64,000 nt of DNA, from contig CAZPOP010000006.1 of the NCBI GenBank assembly GCA_964588305.1, forward strand, positions 67,364-131,363, in the 5' to 3' direction. Shown piece by piece: positions 16,816 to 24,443 of this stretch (within the stretch, counting starts at the first letter, position 1; the number at the start of each line of letters is the position of its first letter). Below the pieces are notes generated by a model. It was not told the DNA's origin. It saw only the letters and a list, made by a program, of their open reading frames with translations, and ran no database searches. Source of the stretch: SM1-73 sp964588305 (GTDB lineage Bacteria; Zixibacteria; MSB-5A5; SM1-73). A program made the translations under genes and the position numbers.

Positions 16816-16903
16816 AAAGAGTAGGTCGAGCATGGCGCAGTCTGCCTGACAAGCTCGTATTTGTCAAGCGCCCCTCGGGGCACCGTCGACCTACAGACTC
16901 TTT
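16816..16903. repeat. Nested inverted-repeat element, 88 bp
   Basis: Outer arms AAAGAGT/ACTCTTT and GTAGGTCGA (16821-16829) / TCGACCTAC (16886-16894) enclose two further hairpins, TGACAA/TTGTCA (16847-16866) and GCCCC/GGGGC (16870-16881). A GTAG head is present at 16821. It sits between convergent genes and may also act as a terminator. Confidence 0.6.
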
Positions 16904-16910
16904 GCAGTTC

Positions 16911-17279
16911 TCACGGATTCTCTCTTGTGATCCATCTCCCTTCGCGAAAGTCATCCTCACGAAGATAGAATTTCTTTATGAATTGGGTCATAGCAGAGTT
17001 ATATTGGCTTATTATCAGGACTGCGTCACTATAGGTAGGCAATGCTTCATCATTGAGCAACTCGAGAAAGTCCACAGTTGGCTGAGAAGAGAGCAATCCC
17101 TTAATCTGCCCCAGAACATTGTTTATGATTTTGACCTTCACCTGGTTTAGGGCTCCCTCAGGTTTCTTCTTTGAAAAATCTTTCATTTCATCGAAAATGG
17201 AATGAAGCAATCCAGATAGCATGCCGAATTTCTCAACCTGTTCTTCAGTAGGTAAGCCTTTGTCCTGTTTTCCAGCCAT
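16911..17279 (-). CDS. Small hypothetical protein, paralogue of the gene immediately upstream
   Basis: 122 residues. The start ATG at 17279 overlaps the upstream stop (TAATG), implying translational coupling. It shares with its neighbour the pattern SKKxPxxAxNxxKxK, IN-VL-Q--G-L-SQ and LPTxSDxxLIxSQY. It is helical, with no signal peptide and no known domain. Third gene of the AT-rich nuclease operon; it could be an accessory, immunity or sensor subunit. Function unknown. Confidence 0.7.
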   Translation of the reverse strand: MAGKQDKGLPTEEQVEKFGMLSGLLHSIFDEMKDFSKKKPEGALNQVKVKIINNVLGQIKGLLSSQPTVDFLELLNDEALPTYSDAVLIISQYNSAMTQFIKKFYLREDDFREGRWITRENP

Positions 17280-17665
17280 TACCTCTCTCCCTTAAGTTTT
17301 TTAGGTGCTGATGTCCGCATAGTAGAGATTTCGCCGTTAACTAACCAATACCAACCGCCGCCACCCGGTTGTTCTATGTTATCTACTCGTAACTCTTCCA
17401 TACAGTTCAAATATTGAGAAAGAATTAACGCGACATCACTATTCGTTGGCAAATCGTCTTCATCAAACCTCTTGAACTCATCGAAAGGCTTGTGTTGACT
17501 GGTCAAGATTCCGTCGCTTTGTGAGAGCACCTCATTAATAAACTTTAGTTTGAACTTGTTAACTGCATCATTGGGCGCTTTCTTTGATAGAGCGCTTATT
17601 TCCTCATAAAGTCCATGCAATTGAGTCTGCATTTTTTCGAACTTTTCGATATCCGTCTCTTTCAT
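17279..17665 (-). CDS. Small hypothetical protein, paralogue of the gene immediately downstream
   Basis: 128 residues. AAGGAGGG overlaps the stop codon of the nuclease gene, 7 nt before the ATG at 17665. The first 90 residues are helical and homologous to the next gene (LSKKAPNDAVNKFKLKFINE); the tail differs, with a GGGGWYWLVNGEIST segment. The two copies in tandem point to local duplication and divergence. Middle gene of the operon; function unknown. Confidence 0.7.
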   Translation of the reverse strand: MKETDIEKFEKMQTQLHGLYEEISALSKKAPNDAVNKFKLKFINEVLSQSDGILTSQHKPFDEFKRFDEDDLPTNSDVALILSQYLNCMEELRVDNIEQPGGGGWYWLVNGEISTMRTSAPKKLKGER

Positions 17666-17677
17666 TACTATCCCTCC

Positions 17678-19048
17678 TTATCCAGGGCAAGCCCTAGTGA
17701 ACTCAACGTACTTTTTCTTTATTACATCGATTGGCAGCCTCTGTCTACTTTGGTAGAGTTCACACATCATTCCTAAATCATCATCACATAATATTAAAAT
17801 ACACTTTCTTTGCCCTGACCACAAGTCGATCGTATTTCTTAAAATTCGTTTTGAAGCATATTGTCGGGTGACAATTATACCGAATCGCCCAAATTGATCT
17901 TTTAGGTATCTATTTAATTGATTAATGTGTTGTCGTTCAACCGCCTCTACGTTCTTCAACTCCATCACAATTTGACGGCAATCATATTCGTCGAAAATGT
18001 CTTTCAGGAAGTCGTAAGATTTGTTATTATAAAACACCAAGTCTCTAATCAATACCCCTGAGTCCGTTCTGCTCTGTATGTCCGCGAAATCTAATTGCGG
18101 ATAAACCAAAGAGGCCATGAGCTGACAGACATTGTCTTCATATTTCCTATCGGCCTTGTCATCTTTCCCAGTCGGTAGCTTCATTATAGTAGTGAATTTT
18201 CTTTTAGTAGACAAAACAGGAATTGGTTTAAATAAAGGATCGTTTTTACAGTCAGACCGTAATAGTTCTTTTATCTTAACATACGATTGAACAACATCAT
18301 AATTATTTCTATTATAATTAAGTAATTCAACTCTCTTTGGAAACTTACCCTCTGCTTTGATAACATCCGTAGTGAAATAATTACTGAAGTAATCTTCATA
18401 ATTAATCCACGGAATAAATCGCAACCATCGCTTAGGTACTAATATAATGGGTAGTCTATTTTGGGGATTTTGAGGTAAAGAAACTACTTCCTCAACAAAA
18501 GCGTTCTTCTTGTAATCGTACAAATCGAGCTTCGTTTTTTCCGAGGGGATATTATGTTTTTGGCATTGCTCGATAGTGAAGTCAATTAAGAAAGATTTAA
18601 TAAAACTACAAGTAATGTCGCTTATTCTATCTCTTGAAACATTATCAACGAATAATTGAATTTCTTCAAAATGAGTAAACCCTGATTTATTTACCTGAGG
18701 AATATCTTTATATAAAGAAAGTATATTATATGCAAGCTTCTTACCAAACGGCTTCCCTATTCGTGTTTTTGAGACCCCAAGGCCGACCTCGTAACACTCG
18801 GATGTTTTTATTAATATGTTGACAGCATCTTTCTCCTGTCCCTTGTTAAAAAGATAACCCAAATGATTAAAGGAATTTGTAACCGCAGTATGAAGCGAGT
18901 TATCCTGTAAAGAGGGAGATTTCCATAAAAGAAATGGATCGGCGCATAGAGGAATATCTTCATCTAGAAAAGGAATGGCAAAATCTACTTCCTCTTGTGT
19001 AAACGGAAGATCGTAAAAATCATTTAACCTAGGTCTAATTAACACCAT
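17678..19048 (-). CDS. Putative PD-(D/E)XK-fold nuclease, accessory gene
   Basis: 456 residues. The C-terminal third shows the restriction-endonuclease-like signature: IRDLVFYNN (Asp), VMELKN (E-x-K) about 30 residues later, and QLNRYL (Q-x3-Y-type helix), then FGIIVTR. This is a pattern match, not a proven homology. The N-terminal 300 residues are unrecognised, with an opening MVLIRPRLNDFYDLPFTQEE. Base composition is visibly more AT-rich than the flanks, suggesting transfer. First gene of a three-gene operon with two small paralogues. A role in defence against foreign DNA is inferred from fold and context. Confidence 0.65.
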   Translation of the reverse strand: MVLIRPRLNDFYDLPFTQEEVDFAIPFLDEDIPLCADPFLLWKSPSLQDNSLHTAVTNSFNHLGYLFNKGQEKDAVNILIKTSECYEVGLGVSKTRIGKPFGKKLAYNILSLYKDIPQVNKSGFTHFEEIQLFVDNVSRDRISDITCSFIKSFLIDFTIEQCQKHNIPSEKTKLDLYDYKKNAFVEEVVSLPQNPQNRLPIILVPKRWLRFIPWINYEDYFSNYFTTDVIKAEGKFPKRVELLNYNRNNYDVVQSYVKIKELLRSDCKNDPLFKPIPVLSTKRKFTTIMKLPTGKDDKADRKYEDNVCQLMASLVYPQLDFADIQSRTDSGVLIRDLVFYNNKSYDFLKDIFDEYDCRQIVMELKNVEAVERQHINQLNRYLKDQFGRFGIIVTRQYASKRILRNTIDLWSGQRKCILILCDDDLGMMCELYQSRQRLPIDVIKKKYVEFTRACPG

Positions 19049-19187
19049 TGTACAAACCTTCTGTTTTGATGGTTCGGGAATAACAATTTCTCAAGCTCAG
19101 AGCATCCTTTCTTCGTGACGAACACTTTGCCCGTGACGTCCTTGGTCTCGGACGAGGGCGTCCGTTACCAACATAGAGAACCTGGCG

Positions 19188-20174
19188 CTATGCAGTCCCG
19201 CGTTGATACGATGCAATCGCTTCCTCAAGCGCAACACGAACAGGCGTATAGGTAATACCCAATTCTCTCTCCGCCTTGCTCCCGTCGATTACGAACCCCT
19301 CTTTCATGGTCCTGGTCTTATCCTTGGCCATCTTTAATATAGGCGGCTTTTTGATCAAGTTGGCCAGTGCTGTCAGGAGTATTGCATTCACGCCGACCAT
19401 CCAGCCGGGAAGGGCCAGCTTAGGGAGGGCAACCCCCGAGATTTCGCTGATCATTTCATTGATCTCTCTAAGAGACAGTTGGTGTTTGCCCACCAGGTAT
19501 TTTTCCCCCAGGTTCTCTTCCTTCTCCAGTGCCCTGACGATGGCCTCGGCTACATCCCTTACATACACCCAGGTAAGAATGGAATCCTCAAAGACTCTGG
19601 CCGGCATCCGGCGATGAATCAAATCCTGGATATAGTCACCCGTGGTTTTGGGATCACCCGGGCCCACGACGGCGACAGGGTAGACCATGACCAGGGGCAA
19701 TCCCTTTTTCTCGTAAAGTTCCCAGGCGATCAGATCCCCCGCATACTTGGTTCGGGCATACTCGCTGAATCGAACCGGGCCAACCGGGCTTTCCTCGGTG
19801 AAAGGACAATCCTCCGGCTTGCCATAGATCACCCCGGTGCTCGCGTGCACTATCTTGGATACACCCGTCTCCAGAGCACACTCCATCACATTTCGTGTGC
19901 CGCCGACGTTTACGTCTGTGTAAACCTGCTTGTCGGGTTCCCAGAATGTGTAGATGTTGGCCAGGTTGACGACCCAATCGCAGCCTCTCATGCCTTCAAG
20001 CACGGAATCCTTGTCGGTCACGTCTCCCGTGATGAGGGCAACACCTGACTCCTTCAAGGTGTGAACGTCGCTGGTTTTCCTGACCAGACAGCGCAGCTCG
20101 TGCTCGGTCTGAGCTAACCTTTTTACCAGGTGCGTCCCGATAAAACCTGTTGCCCCTGTAATGAACGTTTTCAT
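19188..20174 (-). CDS. NAD(P)-dependent epimerase/reductase, extended SDR family
   Basis: 328 residues; GGAGGGAG lies about 8 nt before the ATG at 20174. The N-terminal Rossmann motif is ITGATGFIGTHLV (residues 5-17), and the catalytic Tyr-Lys pair is YARTK (about 146-150), with Ser/Thr in HASTGVIYG. The layout resembles dihydroflavonol-4-reductase-like and HpnA-type sugar epimerases. Substrate unknown. The last third is hydrophobic near residues 245-265, so membrane association is possible. It lies 3' of uvrD, in the same direction, with a 240-bp repeat-bearing spacer. Confidence 0.9.
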   Translation of the reverse strand: MKTFITGATGFIGTHLVKRLAQTEHELRCLVRKTSDVHTLKESGVALITGDVTDKDSVLEGMRGCDWVVNLANIYTFWEPDKQVYTDVNVGGTRNVMECALETGVSKIVHASTGVIYGKPEDCPFTEESPVGPVRFSEYARTKYAGDLIAWELYEKKGLPLVMVYPVAVVGPGDPKTTGDYIQDLIHRRMPARVFEDSILTWVYVRDVAEAIVRALEKEENLGEKYLVGKHQLSLREINEMISEISGVALPKLALPGWMVGVNAILLTALANLIKKPPILKMAKDKTRTMKEGFVIDGSKAERELGITYTPVRVALEEAIASYQRGTA

Positions 20175-20321
20175 TTTGTCGCTCCCTCCATATGTGTAAC
20201 CAAAGGCCGTTTGTTTTCAACAGGGATTTGTAGGGGGCGCATTTTTGCCTGAGGCAGATCCCTGCCCGTTGAAAATTGGCAGGCGGGCGCCTTTGGCGAA
20301 CATGCGGACCGTCCAGTTTGA

Positions 20322-20384
20322 TTCCCTCTCCCCTGGGGGAGAGGGTTAGGTTGAGAATCCCGCCGAAGGCGGGGGTGAGGGGGC
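20322..20384. repeat. Dispersed repeat, M family (CCCTCTCCCC type)
   Basis: CCCTCTCCCC / GGGGGAGAGGG hairpin, then an AATCCCGCCGAAGGCGGG hairpin and a terminal GTGAGGGGG. Related copies lie at 28643, 29941, 31690 and 51589. Confidence 0.7.
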
Positions 20385-20414
20385 AAAACTGTACGAGCAA
20401 TAACAGCGTTTGTG

Positions 20415-22592
20415 TTAGTAACCGACTATCTCCAAATCCGCATATTTGGCCAAAAGCTTTTTGCGGATTCCCCCTCTGAAGACTACGGTCAATTTTAAAT
20501 TCTCCCCCGATCCTTCTCTTTGAATAATCTGCCCTTCGCCCCAGTGGGAGTGAATCACCCGAGTGCCAACCTGAAGCAGAGAGTCGTACATATTGGCGGT
20601 TTCCGGGTAAAAAGTCTCCACGCGGCCTAGATCAGCTTTGGCAAATGCCTCCGCCGTAGGCGATACAAAATCCTCAACCTCCAGCAGCTCTTCCGGAATC
20701 TCATCAAGAAATCTTGATCTTAGGTTCGTCATGTCGCCGAAACGTCTGCGGTGAAGGGCATAGGACAGGAATAGTCTTTCCTTTGCCCTGGTGATTCCCA
20801 CGTAAAAGAGCCTTCTTTCCTCTTCAAGCTCGGAGGTACTTTCCAAAGACCGGGAAAGAGGAAATAGTCCTTCCTCTAATCCAGCAATGAAGACCACCGG
20901 AAACTCCAGGCCTTTGGCAGCGTGCAGGGTCATCAAAGTCACCGCATCTTTGGTGTTGTCCCACCGGTCTATGTCGGTGATAAGGGAGACCTCTTCCAAA
21001 AATCCCTCCAGGGTGGGATTCTCCGATCTTTCCTTGAATTCGGATGTGGCATTGATAAGCTCCCCTACGTTCTCGATTCTGTTTTCAGCTTCGACGGTTT
21101 TTTCTCTCTTCAGTTCATCTAAATATCCACTCTTCTCAGCGATCATCTCTGTCAACTCATCCACCGGCTTTTCTTCCTTTATCTTGACAAGCTCGCGCAT
21201 CATTTTGGCAAAATCACCTATGGTGCCTTTTGTCCTTGGTGAGATTCCCTCGATTCCTTCTATCTGATTGACCCCATCAAGGAAACTGACATTTTGCGTG
21301 TTGCAGAAGCTCTCTATCTTGGAAATGGTCTTCTCACCAATCCCCCTCCCCGGCGTGTTTATGATTCTCTTGATGCTTACTTCATCCTTGGGATTAGCTA
21401 TCACCTTCAGATAAGCTAATATGTCCTTTATCTCCTTACGTTCATAAAATCTCACCCCTCCCACGATCACATAGGGGATTCCATTGTCTCTGAGCTCTTG
21501 TTCGAACAAACGCGATTGAGCGTTAGTTCTGTAGAGAACGACGAAGTCGGAACGCGCGTAATCTGCTGTCTGCATGAAATGTTGCATGCGTCCCACCAAA
21601 GCCTTGGATTCCAGCCTGTCATTCTCCACATAGAAAAGCCCCACCCTTTCTCCCGTCCGCAACTTGGTATAAAGAGTTTTGCCCTTTCTTTCCGTGTTGT
21701 TCTTGACCACTGCGGTCGCAGCATCAAGGATAACCTGGGTGGAACGATAATTCTGTTCCAGTTTCACCACCTTTGCATCTGTGTAATCACGCTCGAAATC
21801 CAGAATATTGCGAATATCCGCGCCTCGCCAGCCATAGATGGATTGATCCTCATCTCCCACCACACACAGGTTTTTGTTCTCGGAGGCCAAGAGATTTACC
21901 AGGACGTATTGGGCATGATTGGTATCCTGATACTCATCCACCAGGATATATTCAAATCTGTCTTGATACTTTTTCAGAATGGCAGGATAATTCCTGAACA
22001 CCTCCACAGTTTTCATGATCAGATCGTCAAAATCAAAAGCATTTGCTCCTTTAAGCTTTTTCTCGTAGAGTTCATAAACTCTTGCAGCGTTTTCTTCAAA
22101 GACGTCCTCGGTATGTGATGAATATTCCTGCCAATCCATCAGCTTGTCTTTCGCTTTTGATATATGGTTTAAAATGGCTTCCTTTGAAAATTGCTTGGTT
22201 GAGATGTTCAGTTCCTCCATACATTTCTTTATCAATGAGAGCTGGTCACTTTGGTCGTAGATGGAGAAAGTCCGGGCATACCCCAAAGCTCCCGCTTCAA
22301 TCCGCAAGACTCTTGCACATAAAGAATGAAAAGTGCTCACCCAGATATTGAATCCGCTCTTCCCCAAAAGCTTTTCCACCCGGGTTTTCATTTCGCCAGC
22401 GGCCTTGTTGGTGAAGGTGACAGCTAAAATTCTCTGAGGGTCGATTCCCTTCACTCCCACCAGGTAAGCAATTCGGAAGGCAATAACTCTGGTCTTTCCA
22501 CTTCCCGCTCCCGCCAGAATCAAAAGCGGCCCGGAGACGTGAGCAGCTGCTTCTCGTTGCGCAGGATTCAAGTCTTTCAAGAAATCTATCAA
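20415..22592 (-). CDS. pcrA: UvrD/PcrA-type superfamily 1 DNA helicase
   Basis: 725 residues from TTG 22592 (AAGGAG just upstream). All SF1A motifs are visible: motif I AGAGSGKT (about 28-35), Ia TFTNKAAGEM, II VDEYQDT, III GDEDQSIYGWRGA, IV YRS and, in the second half, LMTLHAAKGLEF (V) and VGITRAKE (VI). It is a 3'-5' helicase for nucleotide-excision and mismatch repair and for RecA removal. The C-terminal 70 residues keep the Tudor-like RNA polymerase-binding region (VGTRVIHSHWGEGQI). No LexA box of the type seen at 61.8 kb lies upstream. Confidence 0.95.
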   Translation of the reverse strand: MIDFLKDLNPAQREAAAHVSGPLLILAGAGSGKTRVIAFRIAYLVGVKGIDPQRILAVTFTNKAAGEMKTRVEKLLGKSGFNIWVSTFHSLCARVLRIEAGALGYARTFSIYDQSDQLSLIKKCMEELNISTKQFSKEAILNHISKAKDKLMDWQEYSSHTEDVFEENAARVYELYEKKLKGANAFDFDDLIMKTVEVFRNYPAILKKYQDRFEYILVDEYQDTNHAQYVLVNLLASENKNLCVVGDEDQSIYGWRGADIRNILDFERDYTDAKVVKLEQNYRSTQVILDAATAVVKNNTERKGKTLYTKLRTGERVGLFYVENDRLESKALVGRMQHFMQTADYARSDFVVLYRTNAQSRLFEQELRDNGIPYVIVGGVRFYERKEIKDILAYLKVIANPKDEVSIKRIINTPGRGIGEKTISKIESFCNTQNVSFLDGVNQIEGIEGISPRTKGTIGDFAKMMRELVKIKEEKPVDELTEMIAEKSGYLDELKREKTVEAENRIENVGELINATSEFKERSENPTLEGFLEEVSLITDIDRWDNTKDAVTLMTLHAAKGLEFPVVFIAGLEEGLFPLSRSLESTSELEEERRLFYVGITRAKERLFLSYALHRRRFGDMTNLRSRFLDEIPEELLEVEDFVSPTAEAFAKADLGRVETFYPETANMYDSLLQVGTRVIHSHWGEGQIIQREGSGENLKLTVVFRGGIRKKLLAKYADLEIVGY

Positions 22593-22707
22593 ATTCTCTC
22601 CTTTCTGTCCGCCTTTACGTAATAGGATTATAATAACTGGCGCCTGACATCACAACACATTTCCGGAAATAAACGTGTGGAAAGCGAAATTGTTGAATCG
22701 TGCTTCC

Positions 22708-22731
22708 GGAGTATCAAGCTTCAGCTTGATC
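22708..22731 (+). repeat. REP-like element, D family
   Basis: GGAG head, TATCAAGCT, TC, AGCTTGATC. Single copy between uvrD and the radical SAM gene, which are divergent. Confidence 0.7.
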
Positions 22732-22806
22732 TTTGTTCTCGCCTTTGGTGAGGATATTCCAAATTGTAGTCACCACAGTCTTTTTGAGAGACCGCGGAAA
22801 AAAGAC

Positions 22807-22836
22807 TTGACAACGCCACGTCGGTTTGAGTAGATT
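22807..22836 (+). promoter_or_regulatory. Sigma-70-type promoter for the radical SAM gene
   Basis: TTGACA (22807-22812), 18-nt spacer, TAGATT (22831-22836), about 33 bp upstream of the first start codon. Confidence 0.5.
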
Positions 22837-22868
22837 GTGGCAAATCGATTTACAGAAAAGGGGAGATA

Positions 22869-24338
22869 TTGAGAGAAAACGAGATGAATATAAACAAGAT
22901 AGTTGGAATAGAGCCAAGCCCACCTGGTTTCCACGTGTTCAGTGCCTTCAAGCTGCCCCGGTTAGGACTTCCTCAGATGGGCACCATCTTGAAGGAAAAA
23001 GGTTATGATGTCAAGATCTACTGCCCGGACATCGCTCCCATAAATTGGGATGAAGTGCTCTCCGCGGACATGGTCATGCTCTCGACCATTACAAGTACTG
23101 CTCCGGAAACTTATCAGCTTGCAAAGAAGATTAAAGAAAAAGCGAAGGTTTTGGGAAAAGATATCACCATTGCCATGGGGGGCGCTCATGTTACCTTCAT
23201 GGCAGACGAGGCGTTGAATAATCATGCAGACTACGTGGTTAGAGGTGAAGGGGAGGAGACAATCTTAGATCTAATTTCGTGGCTGGAAAACGGAAACGAC
23301 GTGGCCAGAATCTCCAAAATTCCGGGATTATCCTATAAGATAGGGAATAAGGTCAATCATAACGATCCGAGACCGCACCTGCGAGATTTGGACCGTTTGC
23401 CCAGGATTAATTTGTCTCTGATCCAGGGATACAAAGATATGGGCATAATTCCGGTCCTGACCTCACGGGGATGTCCGTACGACTGCACTTTCTGTTCGGT
23501 CACCAAGATGTTCGGTCACAGATATCGTTTTTGCAGTCAGGAAAAGACCGTAGAGGAGTTGAAATACTATCAAAAGCTCTATCCTGGATCATGGGTCTTC
23601 TTCTATGATGATAATTTTACGGCCAGCCCCAAGCGAAGCAAGAAGTTGCTGGAGATGATGCTCCAGAGTGGCTTGAGTTTCCCTTGGAGTGCTCAGGCCC
23701 GGGTGGACGTGGCTAAAGACAAAGAGCTTCTAAAGCTCATGCAGAAAGCTAACTGCAAGGTGTTATACCTCGGTCTGGAATCTGTCAATCCCAGAACCTT
23801 AGAGGAGTACAATAAACGCCAGACCGTAGAAGAGATGGCGGAAGCAATCAGGATACTGCATCAATACAAGATCAAAGTGCATGGCATGTTCGTTCTGGGC
23901 GGAGAGGATGATGACAGAGAAACGGTGATGGAGACGGTGAAGACGGCCATCAAATGGAAGATCGACACCGTTCAGATGGTCATCCTGGTACCTCTTCCGG
24001 GAACCCCCTTCTATGATAATCTAAGCTCACAAAACCGAATCGTTACTTTCGATTGGAGTCAGTATGACGGGCACCATGTGGTCTTCAAGCCGAACAAGAT
24101 ATCCGCCTGGGAACTGCAGTACGGGGTCATGCTGGAGGCTATGCCCAAGTTCTACTCTCTCTGGCAGGTCACAAAATCTTTTGTAAGATTCAAATTCAAA
24201 AACTTCTCCTTCCGGATATACGGTCACTGGATGCTCATCAAATGGAAGGTGCACAATAGCCGTTATCTGGAGGAGCTGAAAGCTTTTTCCTCCAAGCTAA
24301 GAAGCAAGGAGAAGAGCAAAGAACTGATAAAAGGATAA
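22869..24338 (+). CDS. B12-binding-domain radical SAM protein (class B-like)
   Basis: 489 residues from TTG 22869 with GGGGAG close upstream; ATG 22884 is an equally plausible start. The N-terminal cobalamin-binding-like Rossmann domain (about 15-165) includes LGLPQMGTILKEKGYDV and MGGAHVTFM. The radical SAM domain follows, with CPYDCTFC (about residues 203-210) holding the three cluster cysteines, and the closing LVPLPGTPFYD. Family members include methyltransferases, cyclases and hopanoid or bacteriochlorophyll enzymes, so the substrate cannot be named. A basic C-terminal tail (RFKFKNFSFRIYG) may associate with the membrane. It is monocistronic. Confidence 0.88.
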   Translation: MRENEMNINKIVGIEPSPPGFHVFSAFKLPRLGLPQMGTILKEKGYDVKIYCPDIAPINWDEVLSADMVMLSTITSTAPETYQLAKKIKEKAKVLGKDITIAMGGAHVTFMADEALNNHADYVVRGEGEETILDLISWLENGNDVARISKIPGLSYKIGNKVNHNDPRPHLRDLDRLPRINLSLIQGYKDMGIIPVLTSRGCPYDCTFCSVTKMFGHRYRFCSQEKTVEELKYYQKLYPGSWVFFYDDNFTASPKRSKKLLEMMLQSGLSFPWSAQARVDVAKDKELLKLMQKANCKVLYLGLESVNPRTLEEYNKRQTVEEMAEAIRILHQYKIKVHGMFVLGGEDDDRETVMETVKTAIKWKIDTVQMVILVPLPGTPFYDNLSSQNRIVTFDWSQYDGHHVVFKPNKISAWELQYGVMLEAMPKFYSLWQVTKSFVRFKFKNFSFRIYGHWMLIKWKVHNSRYLEELKAFSSKLRSKEKSKELIKG

Positions 24339-24371
24339 AAAACTTCTTTCGTGCTTCTGGAGTAGCGTATG

Positions 24372-24396
24372 GTAGTTGCCCAATTCATTGGGCTCG
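24372..24396 (+). repeat. REP-like element, stem TTGCCCAAT
   Basis: GTAG head, TTGCCCAAT, TC, ATTGGGC. It is preceded at 24359 by a broken A-family head (GGAGTAGCG), which suggests one element inserted into or replaced another. Confidence 0.55.
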
Positions 24397-24443
24397 ACTG
24401 ACTCTAATCCTAATTCTTCTGAAAAGGAGGGCAATCCTTCTAT

